The position numbers were made by a program, and so were the translations under genes. DNA of 39,920 nucleotides from Sphaeroforma arctica JP610 (Eukaryota > Opisthokonta > Ichthyosporea > Ichthyophonida): contig NW_014039968.1 in assembly GCF_001186125.1 (NCBI RefSeq), positions 17,826 through 57,745 of the forward strand, given 5' to 3'. This document shows positions 1 to 12,000 of the stretch, piece after piece (position 1 is the first letter of the stretch; every line of letters starts with the position of its first letter). Under the pieces are notes generated by a model. That model saw nothing but the letters and a program-made list of their open reading frames with translations. It was not told the DNA's origin and searched no databases.

Positions 1-1064
1 CATATATATACATAAATATAAGTATGTATAAATAATTTTATACAACTATAGACAGGTATATATGTTTTCGCATATAGTTATATATATATATATATAATAT
101 ATGTATGTATGTATGTATATATATATATGTACATGTATATGTATGTATACATATATTATTGTGTGTGTAAGTGTGTATGTATTTATTCATTTATATATAT
201 ATATATATAAATATACACTTCCGTGCTTGTATACTTGTATATAGCTTTATATAAATTTATTTTATTTATTTATGTATATATATATATATATGTGTGTGTG
301 TATATATATATTTATATAAATATATATATATACGCATATACACATACATCTATATATATATATGTATGTATATATATATATATATATATACATATATACA
401 TGGTTGTATACGTATACATTTGATATATATATATATATGTATGTATATGTATGTTTGCATGTTTGTGTGTTTGTTTGTATGTATGTATGTATGTATATTT
501 CTATGTGTATGTTATGTTTATGTATTTCGTATTTTCACTCACACTCGTATATTTATATGTTTATAAATGTACCTAAAAATTTAATTTAATTAATATTTGA
601 ATATATTTATATATATATATATATATATATGCGCAGATATATGTATACATATATGTGTATATGTGTATTTTCGAATATATTTATGTGTTGTGTCTGCGTT
701 TGTGTCCGCTTTTGCGTCTGTGTCTATGTTTGTTTGTTTGTTTTTGTATTGTACGTATACAAATACATATGTATGTCGATATCAGTTCCTGCATACTGAA
801 CGCTTGTATCTGTGTATCAATTCGTGCTTATGTGTATACCCGTGTGCATGGACTTGTAAATGCATACTTACATATTGCATTGTATTCAACGTTAAAAAAT
901 ACGTTCATTTCGGATGTTAGGTTTAGGCGTAGTGTACCTCATTGAGTCATGACATTTATTTCTGGTGTAAATGTTAAATATTTAGTACGATAGTGAATGC
1001 TCTAGCTGCTAAATATCACTCATATATGAGATGATGTTTTACCATTCTTTGTGAAATATTGCAG
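1..1064. repeat. TA/TG microsatellite-rich intron or upstream DNA of the ANTH gene
   Basis: The first ~660 bases are almost entirely TA, TATG, TGTA and TTTG simple repeats, grading into T/G-rich DNA up to ~900. Open frames here translate to I/Y/V/C-rich low-complexity strings, which is what dinucleotide repeats give in any frame. The stretch ends in an acceptor (TTGCAG at 1,059-1,064) in front of a real exon that starts part-way through a codon, so at least the right end is an intron. I see no coding exon for the missing N-terminus of the adaptor here. Confidence 0.85.
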
Positions 1065-2890
1065 ATCTGTTGGACTACATGTATCAGGGAGGATCCATCG
1101 ACAAGGTCGTCAGTACGCTATTCGAACGCACTCGCGAGAAGAATTGGATTGTTGCCATGAAATCTTTGGCTGTATTTCACACTCTCATGAAAGAATGTCG
1201 ACGAGGATTTATGCGTTGTATGGCTTCTCGTCCTACCAACTTCCGGCATATGTATAACTTTCTTGACAAACTGAACAATGAAGGTACGTCTATTATTCGT
1301 TGATGGTACTTCTCTTATAGGCCTATACTATATCAATTTTAAATTATTGAAATGCTTTGCTTAGTCTGCATGTATGCTATTTTTCGCTCGTGGGCTCAGG
1401 AATGAAAGTATGGCGAAACGTCGATGTGCTTTCAGGAATACGTTGATACAGAATTTTAATCCTAAGTGAATGGCTGGGAGTCAAATAACAATAAGCGATA
1501 ACCATAAAGCAATCAAAACTTCGAAGAAATGCATTGCTGATCAATCGTGCCTTGTCGAAATAATCTCAAAATTAGGTTTCGAGATGTCTTGGTTCATCCG
1601 TAAGTACGCAATGTACCTGGAGGAGAAGGTTGCGACCTGTCGAGAGTATGGTGTAGACTATGTTCATCATAACTCAGCGGCGTCTTATGCGCCTCTCGAC
1701 AACAATCAACTTTGCAAAGCTGTGGCCGCTATACAAGTGCAGCTGCAGGTCTTGCTAGACGTCCAGGTACTGTTGCGTACTTGTTCCGGTACATTTTGTG
1801 GCCTGTGGTTTCCAAACGAGTTGCGTATAACCGTTGCTTAATAGTCACCTATCAACTCATTGCGTGCAGATTGTAAAAACAGGTGACAACATTTCTGACT
1901 GCTATTCATACTCAGCCTTTTTCGAATTCGCACGAGGGATGCGCGAGTTGACAATCTTGTACGAATCAAATGTTGTAGCATATTGAAAGGGCGTCGATAA
2001 AGGCAGACAGCTTTTGCTATACACTCGTCCTCAAAATCACTTCCTTTTTAAATTCAAACAACAGATTCCGTTCGAGGAGGTCACAAATGCGGTACAGAAG
2101 AACGCTTACATGATAATTATGAGGGAGTGTGTGCGGCTCTATGTGTCGTTGAATACGGGGGTCATCACAATCCTTGGTACAGTACATTTCTGTGTACAGG
2201 CCATGCTCCATCGATTACATTGTTAACGTAGACTCCGTAAAACAAAATATGTTTCCTGTGCTTGACAAGTACTGAGGAGGTTACTATCGTCTCTTCCGAT
2301 TTAGTATATGTATCTCTCGATCTGTTCGAGCTTTGGAGATGAGGTGTCAAGTGATTTTTCTTGTAATAATGTCGTATGGTCGACTTCGTTTCATACAGAG
2401 AGGTTTTTCAAGATGTCTAAGAGTCAGGCCGAAAACGCTCTACGGATCTACGAGAACTTTCTTTTGAATATAAGCGCGGTTTCTTCATTCTTGTTGATTG
2501 GCTCCCGAATCGACGTCAGCATGTCAGCGGAAATCCCAGCTTTGAAATCGGTACGTCAGCACCGAGTGTCAAATGTTAAACATAAAACATACATTGTGCA
2601 ATGTTAGACATATATATCGATTGATCCCAGCTTTGAAATCGGTATGTCAGCACCGAGTGTTAAATATTAGACGTAAAATATACATTGTGCAATGTTATAC
2701 ATATATATCGATTGTTCAACTGAATTTAGTTTGGAACGATTATGAAAGCAGGTTTTTTTTTAAATTCGAACTCATAAATATAGGTCCGTACTTTTTATCT
2801 GTTGACATATTTACGTGCACTATTACACGGCCATGCCACATTGATGATCGATTTACAACGGAAGTAAGCACCTATTTACCCTTCACAGAA

Positions 2891-2926
<36 letters not shown>

Positions 2927-3097
2927 ATTTCTATTTCTGTATACACATATCTATATCTATATCTATCGATAAATATATATGTGTGTGTGTTTGTGTGTAT
3001 TTATTTTTATATATTCATTCTTTTATATATTTATATGTATATATTATTTATATTATATAATATATAATCTATTTCTGTTTCTGTTTCTGTTACTTCT

Positions 3098-3141
<44 letters not shown>

Positions 3142-6100
3142 TGCTTCATTTTTCGTTTTGTAGCCACCGGTGACTCTGATTGATTCGCTACGGAAGTATG
3201 TGGGAGAGGAAGCCCCCGCTGTGGCAGAATATACACCAAGGAGCGAGAGCCTGTTCAAAACAAACAGCAATATAGCGCGCCAGGCACCTGGATTGTAAGT
3301 AGGGAGTAATGACGATGATATTTGTATGCTTGTCAACATGCCCGCTTGACACTCAATATAAGGTTACCTTTGTGTGTATACGGGCAACATGATAGAAAAG
3401 AATACCTACTGTGTGCTCCGAGGGTATGGAAGATCAAAATTATTACTTGTTTTCATTGTTTTGGTCTCACTTGCACTCGGCTTTTGCTAGATTGACTGCA
3501 AAGTCTGTAAATAATTTGATCGCCGCTGCTTGTCACATAGAGTACGCCTGAGGTAAAACTCATGCTTGCATCTGACACACTTTCGGTCGTAAATCGGGAC
3601 GAGTGTGTGTAAACCGTGGCAATGTGTAATTACGCAACATGCATATCTACACTTGCACGTTCAAGTATCACATCGTGTCTTGAATTTCTTTTTCTGGCCC
3701 GTTGTTGTCTCTGTACAGCCAACCAATATACCATGGGCAAACATCGTCATCCATTAAACCTGCGGTTCGGTCGGCTGCATCCGATAGTGCAAAGACGCAA
3801 CCGAGTAGGAAAGCGGGTATGTAGGAGTGTAGTGTGTAGCTCTTTCGATTTTGTGCATTATGTATACTGTGGACCGTCGCAAGATGATCGAGCACTGTCA
3901 AACGAGTCGAGCGCGGTCAAATCTTTGGTTTGTATCCCTACCGAAGCTTTATCTGTATACTACGTCTTTAAACGTACTTCTTGGACCATGCGCAACTTTA
4001 ATTATGTTTCATCCAGTTTTTTCGCCAAGGTTACCAACGCGCACAGCTAATGCAATATGCACAGGTCTCATTGGGACGAGAGAATCTCTAAGCTTTTCAT
4101 GCTCTCAAATATATTTCTTGTTGTTCAAACCATTTCATCATTTTTCTGTCTGATATCAGATTACGCTCTAGCAAATGTAAGTACTGTGGCGAAGCCAGCG
4201 GTGGCTGAGGTCAATCTGCTTGACTTTGATGACGGGCCTAGTACAGGCACTAGTTCCAATCCCTATGCCACTACTGATGCGTTTTCCGTCAGTGTCAGCA
4301 CCAACAATCCTGGAGGCTTGCGTATGTTTTCTACGCAACTACTATAATAGCGGAAGAAAGTCTGATCTCTCGCGAGACCATTTTCGTGTCTAGGTGTGCA
4401 TGCGTCCAGTTGCAGGTATCTCACCGTGATCAGAATTGCACGTAATCAGCCTCGGGGGATGTACAAATTAGCAGCAGGTTGATTTTGTGACTGACAAGTG
4501 CGAGTGTCAAGGCTCAGAGCGAGTATAATTTTCGAGTACATTCTGCTCTATTTCTGGTGTAACGGATCTGTTGATGTGCGTCGACAATATCGTCGCGTAG
4601 CTCTACTCTTGGTTCCTTCGAGTACATGCTTGTCATGAGATCTTAAGAACTTTCAAACTAAACGTTGCTTTCGCTTACCTTCAATCGTTCCATGTAGCCT
4701 CCGACCTGTTCGGACCGATCAGTTCTGGAAATCAGGAACTACATTCGGCACCTGCGCAGGGTGACGGACATCAACAACAAATGTTCAATGGTAAATGTGT
4801 CGCTGTGTCCAGATGAATGTTTACTGCCTAGTATTTCTCCTCCCCCGATTCCGTTACAGGCTTTGCATTGCTAGTGTCGTCTATTGTCTCGAACAGGACA
4901 ACGACTACATTTAAAGTTTAAAGATGGACCCATTGTTTGCATCAAGAATTATGGTGAACCGCGCCTCCGACTGGTTATATATATGTAATTTAGATATGCA
5001 GCCAATGGCGTTGTTCATAGAAGCCGTCGTACGAGTGAAGAATTCCATAGGCGAAAATATATTGTAAGTTTTCAAGATATCACCAACGATCACTGACCAC
5101 CGGAACATATCTACTTGCAGGTCAAGCTCAAGGGTACTACAATGCTGGAATGAACACGGATGCCAATTATAATACAAATACAATGCAGCAAGGAATGGGT
5201 GGAGGAGGATACAACAGTATGCGACAACAACAACCGTCGTACGGCATGCAACAAGGGGTGAGCATTTGTTAGATATAAGCCGAGTTGAAAAGTTCTGGCA
5301 TTTTCTGATACTCTGCACTTATTATCCAATTGTTATTCCTCATCATTCTTTGGTTCTATCTGCTAACTCCAGATGAATCAGCAGCAGCCGTTTGCATCAG
5401 GCTCGAATCAGCCCAACAATTATTGCCTTAGTACTATTTTGCAAATCACACTCTTTCAACCTCCTTAAGTATGTATTCAATTGAAGTGTGTATTTAATCA
5501 ATGGTGATTTTTGGCAGTCTGGGATTGAGGCATAGAATACTTAGGTAGTATACGGGTTCCTCATCGCACTAGTGTCAGCAACTTATTTTAGAATGTGATG
5601 TATCGGGATGGATCGAGGCACAACCGATCACATAATTCTTGCTATGCGTGGCGGGTTGTTTTAAGTCTGTGAACAAGGTTCGTATCACTACCACATTCTG
5701 TAAAAGCTCCAGGGTTTCTTTCATCTGCATGCCGCACTGTCAGAATTGCTTGTTTTTTTTTTGCCGTGTTGATTCATGCTCTGTCGTGTGCCGCATACGC
5801 TTACTTAATACAGCATTCACTTTCCTGTTGCTGAATATACGAAGGAAGCATGTTTGTAATTGAATGATTTCAATTCTCAATTTATTAGGGTACGCAGAAT
5901 GGCATCAACTCAAATCGGTCATCCTTTGACCAATTTACGAGTCGATCGTCCTACGACCAAAACCAAAATCAATCTTCCTACGATCAAAATCAAAATGGCG
6001 AATCCAACGATCAAAATAATCCGTTTGCTATGACAGTAGCCGTTCAGCAAAACGATCCTATGCAACAAGCCATGGGAATGTATGACCAGAAGCAGCAGTA

Positions 6101-6335
6101 CATGGGCATGGGTGGGGGTGGAGTACAGCAGCCAATGGGAGCGTACCAACATCAACCCTTGGGTATGAATCCGCGACCAAATGGGATGCAGCAAATACAG
6201 AATGGCATGCAACAGATGCAAATGGGTCAAAACTATCAACAGCAAGACCAACAACCTATGCAGAATAACAACAACAACTACCAGAACGATCCCTTCAGCG
6301 GCGCGGTGGCACGATCGAACAATCCGTTCGATTGA
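1065..6335 (+). CDS. ANTH-domain clathrin adaptor (AP180/CALM-like), 5' partial, multi-exon
   Basis: Endocytic adaptor of the AP180/CALM family. Such proteins bind PI(4,5)P2 through the ANTH domain and recruit clathrin and AP-2 at the plasma membrane. In-phase exons: 1065-1283, 1576-1766, 2065-2176, 2399-2550, 3164-3294, 3719-3816, 4160-4321, 4698-4790, 5121-5257 and 5889-6335, giving about 579 residues. The first five carry the ANTH helices (TLFERTREKNWIVAMKSL; FIRKYAMYLEEKV; RLYVSLNTGVITILE; ALRIYENFLLNIS). The rest is a disordered, Q/N/G/M-rich tail with a clathrin-box-like LLDFD, a DLF motif, DPF, and two NPF motifs, one almost at the C-terminus (NNPFD). The start and the N-terminal PIP2-binding helices lie upstream of the window. 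One extra exon at 5,373 has an uncertain donor and is listed separately. Family assignment is firm; orthology to a particular AP180 or CALM gene is inference. Confidence 0.9.
2533..2714 (+). repeat. 91-bp tandem duplication including a 5' splice site
   Basis: Two adjacent copies (2533-2623 and 2624-2714) each begin ATCCCAGCTTTGAAATCG. This is the last 18 exonic bases of the exon ending at 2,550, and each copy carries its own donor (GTACGTCAGC in the first, GTATGTCAGC in the second). The copies differ at only a few positions. Use of the second donor would retain intron sequence that reaches an in-frame TAG, so the first donor is the likely functional one. Confidence 0.9.
2888..3140. repeat. 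TA/TG microsatellites in an ANTH-gene intron
   Basis: Runs of (TA)n and (TG)n, with a TTTCTG patch near 3,070-3,090 and a long (TA)n ending at ~3,139, lie shortly before the acceptor TTGTAG at 3,158-3,163. No coding content is seen in this intron. Confidence 0.9.
5373..5468 (+). other. Candidate alternative exon of the ANTH gene ending in TAA at its donor
   Basis: The acceptor CTCCAG (5,367-5,372) leads into ATGAATCAGCAGCAGCCG, read in the same phase as the upstream exon and encoding Q/P/N-rich residues (MNQQQPFASGSNQPNNY) much like the rest of the tail. The only in-phase GT donor I find is GTATGT at 5,469, and the codon just before it is TAA (5,466-5,468). Including the exon would therefore end the protein before the NPF-rich tail. 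Skipping it (5,257 to 5,889) keeps the frame. It could be a regulated stop-bearing exon, a C-terminal variant, an exon with a non-canonical donor, or an assembly error. Confidence 0.5.
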
Positions 6336-6540
6336 GATCGAGAAAAAAATGAGCAATTTGCGCCGTACAAACATTTTTGTAAATCCAGGGCAAGTAGATT
6401 ACGTCTGCGATGAGAGCCTATCTGTGCTCGGGTTGAGATCGAGAAGAAAATGAGCAATTTGCGCTGTACAAACATTTTTGAAAATCCAGGGCAAGTAGAT
6501 TACGTATGCGATGAGAGCCTATCTGTGCTCGGGTTGAGAT
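6332..6540 (+). repeat. 101-bp tandem duplication starting at the ANTH stop codon
   Basis: The unit TTGAGATCGAGAA...GTGCTCGGG occurs at 6332-6432 and 6433-6533, and a third start (TTGAGATC) follows at 6534. The two full copies differ at only a few bases. The first copy begins one base before the TGA stop (6333-6335) of the ANTH gene, so the duplication lies in the 3' UTR and also copied the stop. Confidence 0.92.
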
Positions 6541-9065
6541 CTCAAAGGCAGCAATTCCATTAAAAGTGTCGATAAGGAATATACTATTTTCGCTTGAACT
6601 GCTCATTGGTAACACTAAACTTGAAATCGCGTCGCTCTAGTGTGATTTGCGCGATGTCCATTAGTCTATTTTATCAACTTCGAATACCTATATGCTCGCT
6701 GTACAAGCTCTCTTGTTCATTTGGAGTCTGTGGCCGTTGTGAAATCTAATGTCACCGCAACATGCTTCTAGTATGTATGTGCACTTATTAATATATGCCT
6801 TTACCGCAGGTAATAAAACTACTTCATCTAATCGACAATCCCTATACCATTGTAAGCTAGGTAAAGGTTGCGCATTGTGGGCTGTACAAACCCTAAAACT
6901 GAGTTCTGATGAGAGGAAATACTTAGTATTAATTACTGTGTGGCTCTTTTCACCTTTCTTCCCTCTCGTATTAAGTGCATGAGCTAAGTCAGTCGCTTAC
7001 GCCAGGCCATAGCTAATACATCATCGTGTATGCGCGCTCATCGGCAGCAATAACATGAACTGTACTATCAAGCTTTAACGTCTCGGTCGATAGGTTTACA
7101 CAATTATCGCGCTCGCAAAGATACTTTTCTGCATACTTCTTTTTCTTTGAGCTCTCCCCTCTTCGAACAATCAACTCTCACATTCTAATTTCCATCGTAT
7201 TCAGATTGTTCACCTCTCAGATTATTATGTTGATTCACTTTCAAAGCTAAGACGAACCTTCACAGGGTAACACCTGCAGCCTTCGCAAAGGGAATCTACA
7301 GCCTTCGCAAAGGGAATCTGCAGCCTTCGCAAAGGGGATCACGTTGCTTCGCAAAGCAACATCTGGTTGCCACTGCAATGCATTTATTCTTCTTAGCATC
7401 TGCATCCACTATTTTATCACCCGCACCACAGATCGAGTTTCGTCCACTATGCCACTTCTGTTGGCACACGGAACATACAACGAGTTTTATCTGGCGGTAT
7501 GACCGCGATGAAACAAGGCCGGCACTCTTGCTCTCGAGTAAGCCAATCAGGTCTCGACATTGCTGTATATATGTGTGTAACTATGTGTATATGAAAAGCT
7601 AACAGTGTACGCCGATATCGCGCGATAAAAAACCATTTGGTTGTTTGGTATGTTTTGTAAATATATACAAATCAATATCAATTCAGACCAGGTAGAACTT
7701 AAAAGATTTAGTCTATATGTTATATCTACGTGTATGCTCCAAGTTGTCCACCATGTGTAGAATACTTGCACAAAAGCATACAGAACATTGGGCTTTTTTG
7801 TCTATGTTATACTGCTTGGTATGTCTCTGTGGCGATGCCGAGGTAAATTTCCATACGCATGCTGAACCGTAAGCTGAAAACGATGTACTATATGTTTGAC
7901 TACGTGACATGTATTTTATGTTGTTCTGACCACAACTGAGGACAGTACAGGTGCGTAGCAAACACAACCGCTTATAGTGCAAAAGAAAGATCAGAAATTT
8001 TCTCCTGTATCTCCCTTCTGGGTTGTATGCGGCGACTCCAGGGTGCCCATCAAAAGTTTATAGATCATTAATGACCACATCAGGCGTACTTAACTATTAG
8101 AACCATCTGTACACGTGAGTATATAGATATATGTACGATATGTGGCCCTTTCCGGCCCAGCGATACTTTGTTCTGCAACTGTATACTACTGCTGCGGAAT
8201 GGACTACGTCTAAGCGGGCAGGGTTCACGGCAATCATGATTACCATCCAAGACCTCCAACCAATAATCTTATTAGCACCAAGCCACTGGACACCAAAGGT
8301 CCATGACAGCAGATAAAAATGATTTGTATTGGGATTTCGTCGCTACAACACATGGGCGAACCATCGAAGTACTAGTCTAATCATAGTATCAATCAACTGC
8401 ACAGTCAACTTGTGCATATCACGAGCCATGATACTATACGATAAATACTAGTGTCGAGTAAACTACATAGTATCCAATGCTTGGAAGAAATAGTGCGCGA
8501 CTTAGTGTTTTAGAACATCAGCAATTCATTTTCCTTGAGCAAAACAGCTGTTTACACGACACTTCACAGCGCTACAAAATTGTAAAATTATCGTGCACAA
8601 CCTTTTACTGATGCGATTGAGGTGATTTGAGTTCAAGAACCTGTGCCGTACTGCTATTGCTATGGTGAAGTATCGCTAGGTCACGTATCGCGCCTACAGA
8701 ATCGATGTAGGAGTATAAGTAGTCCCAGCCGACAATCTGCCATTTAAGTACAATAATCATCCGATAACGTGGAAGAACACTTAAAAACACTTTCGTTTCT
8801 TTGAATTTCGTATATACTCCCAAGCTTCTCGCAGTGACTAATCATAAGACGGGAAGGATTAGGGCTTGATAGCGTGTTAATCAATTGAGAGCTATCTAAT
8901 GGGCGCGTCTAACATTTTAAATACCATATAAGTGGATCCATATGTACATTGCGATACCACGTCAGGGAACAATATTATGTACATCTGTGTATAGCTTTGT
9001 ACTACTCAAGAAATTTTCTTAGTTGGAAGATGTTGCGTTGAATATTTATCTAGATTAGTACACGT
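6541..9065. other. Intergenic region between convergent ANTH and EBP1 genes
   Basis: About 2.5 kb with only short, unconvincing open frames on both strands. It must hold the 3' UTRs of the two flanking genes. Apart from the 22-bp minisatellite at 7,274 I see no RNA gene, no recognisable protein motif and no transposon ends. Confidence 0.6.
7274..7356. repeat. 22-bp minisatellite
   Basis: Three near-identical copies of CTGCAGCCTTCGCAAAGGGA plus two bases start at 7274, 7296 and 7318. A degenerate fourth (GTTGCTTCGCAAAGC) follows. The shared core is CTTCGCAAAG, which is partly self-complementary. There is no spacer structure, so it is not CRISPR-like. Confidence 0.85.
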
Positions 9066-12000
9066 TTATGCCTCAGTGGTTGCTGTCTTGGCTTTGGGCT
9101 TCTTTTTCTTGTTCGTCTTTTTCTTCTTCACCTCCATCTCCTCGGCAAGCAGTGCCTTGAGCTCCTATACAAAATCACAAACGGGAATCAAAACGAATGT
9201 TTCGTGAGAATACCGGGACAAATATAATGGCATGCAGCCGTAAACAATTTCATATAATCTGACAGTAAAATTTCAATTGCGGCTATAATCAAGATATGTC
9301 CAAAAAAGAAAAACGCATTTGTCCAAAAAAGGAAATCGTGAAAATTTATCGCAAGCATACCTCCTTCTCGATAGACTTCTCGGATTTAACAGATTCAGCA
9401 TCGAAAATAGATGGAGTCAAGCGAACAACACCGTTGCTTGTAAGCATAACTGTGTACTTGAACTGGGCAACCAAGGCACCTTCCTTGTCGCTCATGACAG
9501 GGTATGACTCTACTAATCCTTGCTTCTGACACTCGACGATACCCATTCGGGCCTTCTTCTCGTCGGTGCATGCTCTGTTAGCATATTGAGAATTTATCAA
9601 GATATCAGAAATGCGCATCGTTCGATGATGTCCTCTAGCCAAACATCATACAAGTCATATACAACGACAGTTCAACTTTTGGCCCCGATCAGGCCATGTT
9701 CGAGTAGAACATGTTACCACTGGACCTTTCCAAGATAAAAAAATACTCATGTCACTTTACACCCTATCGCGCACAAACGCTGACCACACCATTCAAAACG
9801 CATAAACCACATTAATGTGCCCAAAAAAATACCTTAAAGAGAAAGGCATCGTTGTGAAGTTGTTGCTGATTTCACTGTACACGGCACGACTGGTAGCCAT
9901 TCTGAGCGTGAATCGTGTGTTGGTCTTCTTGAACACGGTGGTACGTCCTCCCTTCTCCACTGGCTTGCCATCTCCAGTGCTCATAATGATGTCGATGGCG
10001 AACACATCTCCAACCTCAAATTCGGCCTTCTTTGTCTGTGCTCTTCGCTCGGCATCGGGCGCCTGTAGGTGTAGGATATTCCACAGAGAAAGTCTGCATG
10101 AATATCACACCAAACAAATATTGCGAATGCAAATGCTTCGTATATGTGGTGGTGCGCACCGTATTAGACGAAAAAATCATCACCTATGTACTTCGCGCTT
10201 CATTCTTCACATTTGAGGGAATGACGGGGTCTCCAAATGCGTGTACGAAATACAACAAGTATCAGACTATAATATCAGCACATATAGCTCGAGCCATGAC
10301 CTACTATGGGAATCACACAAGTACCTGCGGGATAACCTTAGCCTCTGCACCAGCTATCTCGTTCTTAGAGATTTGGTATGACACCATACCGGTAACGGCC
10401 TTGACACCGTACTCTTCAGCGACTTGATCGATTAGCTCGGTGCAGTCGAAGTTGGTCTTTTCTGTGGTCCATTCGAGAAGAGAGCAATAGGAAATTAAAA
10501 TTTAAGTCGTTTTTAAACCAAACAATATTGAATCAATCAAAAAACACAAGATCAGCCGTTGTATGTACAAAGTTACAAGGATATCACTGCCGCTGGCATT
10601 AACATACCAGTATTATTTGTCAGACTAAAAGAGCCATATGTAAGAGTCTACGGGTGAGGTATACACAACCCCTACGACCCATACAACTGATAATATCCAA
10701 ATACATACCAGCCTTAATGGTTCGGAGCACAGCCTCGGAGGCATTGTATGCAGCCATAATCACATCAGCAGCAGGGCCAGTGACAGGTGATGTAGCGTCC
10801 GCTCCTACAACGATAGTGGTACCAGCAAGAGCCATGAATCCGTCTACATGTGCTCCCATATCACTGTTGAAAGATAAAAAGATATGAAGATGAGTCAAGT
10901 TTTCCCTTCAAAAAACAGCTGCGATACGCAAGCAGTAAATATAATATTCACATAAACTATAAGCGCGCTTTCCGCCATCGAGGTATTATACACAATTCAT
11001 ATTAACAACAATAAGACATTGTGAGACAATTTAAATCGTATAATCAACTAATTAAGCAGCGTACCAAAAAAAACAGCATGTGTGTTATACTTGTAGAGAT
11101 GTGAATGTTTATAGCGAACCACATGTTACCATGACGTGCTTGTCATCATTTAACTTGTACAATAATATACTATTTGCAACGAATATATCCTACAACTGCC
11201 TATGGTTACTTTACCTACTTACATATTAGGACATTCACAACAAACTTACATCTTTACCACATCGCCGTCCTTTAGCGTGACGCCCTCGTCGGAGCGGAGG
11301 GGTGAGTAGTGACATACCATTTCATTCAGCGTAATGCAGACGGGGAAAGCAACACCTGATGTGAATTAAGTTGTGATGACAATATAGTTAAGAAACGATT
11401 ACAGAGTAATTCAAGAGTTTGAAGCTAGAGCAGGTTGACACAGAGTACATTAAAACGTGCATGTCCCATACTGTGCGTGAAAGCGCAAATAAATAGCTCA
11501 CTGCTGTAGCCGACAAGCGGAAATCTAGACCTACGTCACTGCCCACTATGTGCACTAACATACAATACCACTTGGCCATGTACATGTACAAGCGTGCATC
11601 TTCTCCGTCTCATATACTTCCTACGAAGGCTATCGGTTTAAATAACCAACTCAAAATAGAAATCTACGACCGCGTTACGCATAATTCAACCTGTGCTTCG
11701 CGCAATACCTAGTGTGATCTACCATAGAGTTGTGCAACAATTGGATAGAGTATGGTCTTAAAACAATTGATGAGCTAACAGTGAAACAGTCACTTACCTC
11801 GAGGGATCTGCTTCGTCTTGCCACTCTCTTCGTCAGTGTAACCCTTCTTGTACACCTTCTGTGCCTCCTCGTTGACACGACTGTCCCCTACAGCACAGAT
11901 TTCCACAACAGAGCATCCCTCCTTACACATGTCTACGACCTCCTTTAATACAACTGTTGGTGACAAACATAAAACAGCGTTAATTTTAATACTACTTTAC

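Noticed and set aside
223-945. Several overlapping + frames near the left end
   Set aside because: They translate TA/TG repeats into I/Y/V/C strings and lie in all three frames at once; no codon bias or motif.
5919-6374. 151-codon minus frame rich in Leu/Val/His
   Set aside because: Antisense of the Q/N-rich last exon of the ANTH gene; the hydrophobic look comes from complementing CAA/CAG/AAC codons.
9815-10216. Long + frame of 133 codons
   Set aside because: Antisense shadow of EBP1 exon 6, whose minus-strand frame has clear homology and in-phase splice sites.
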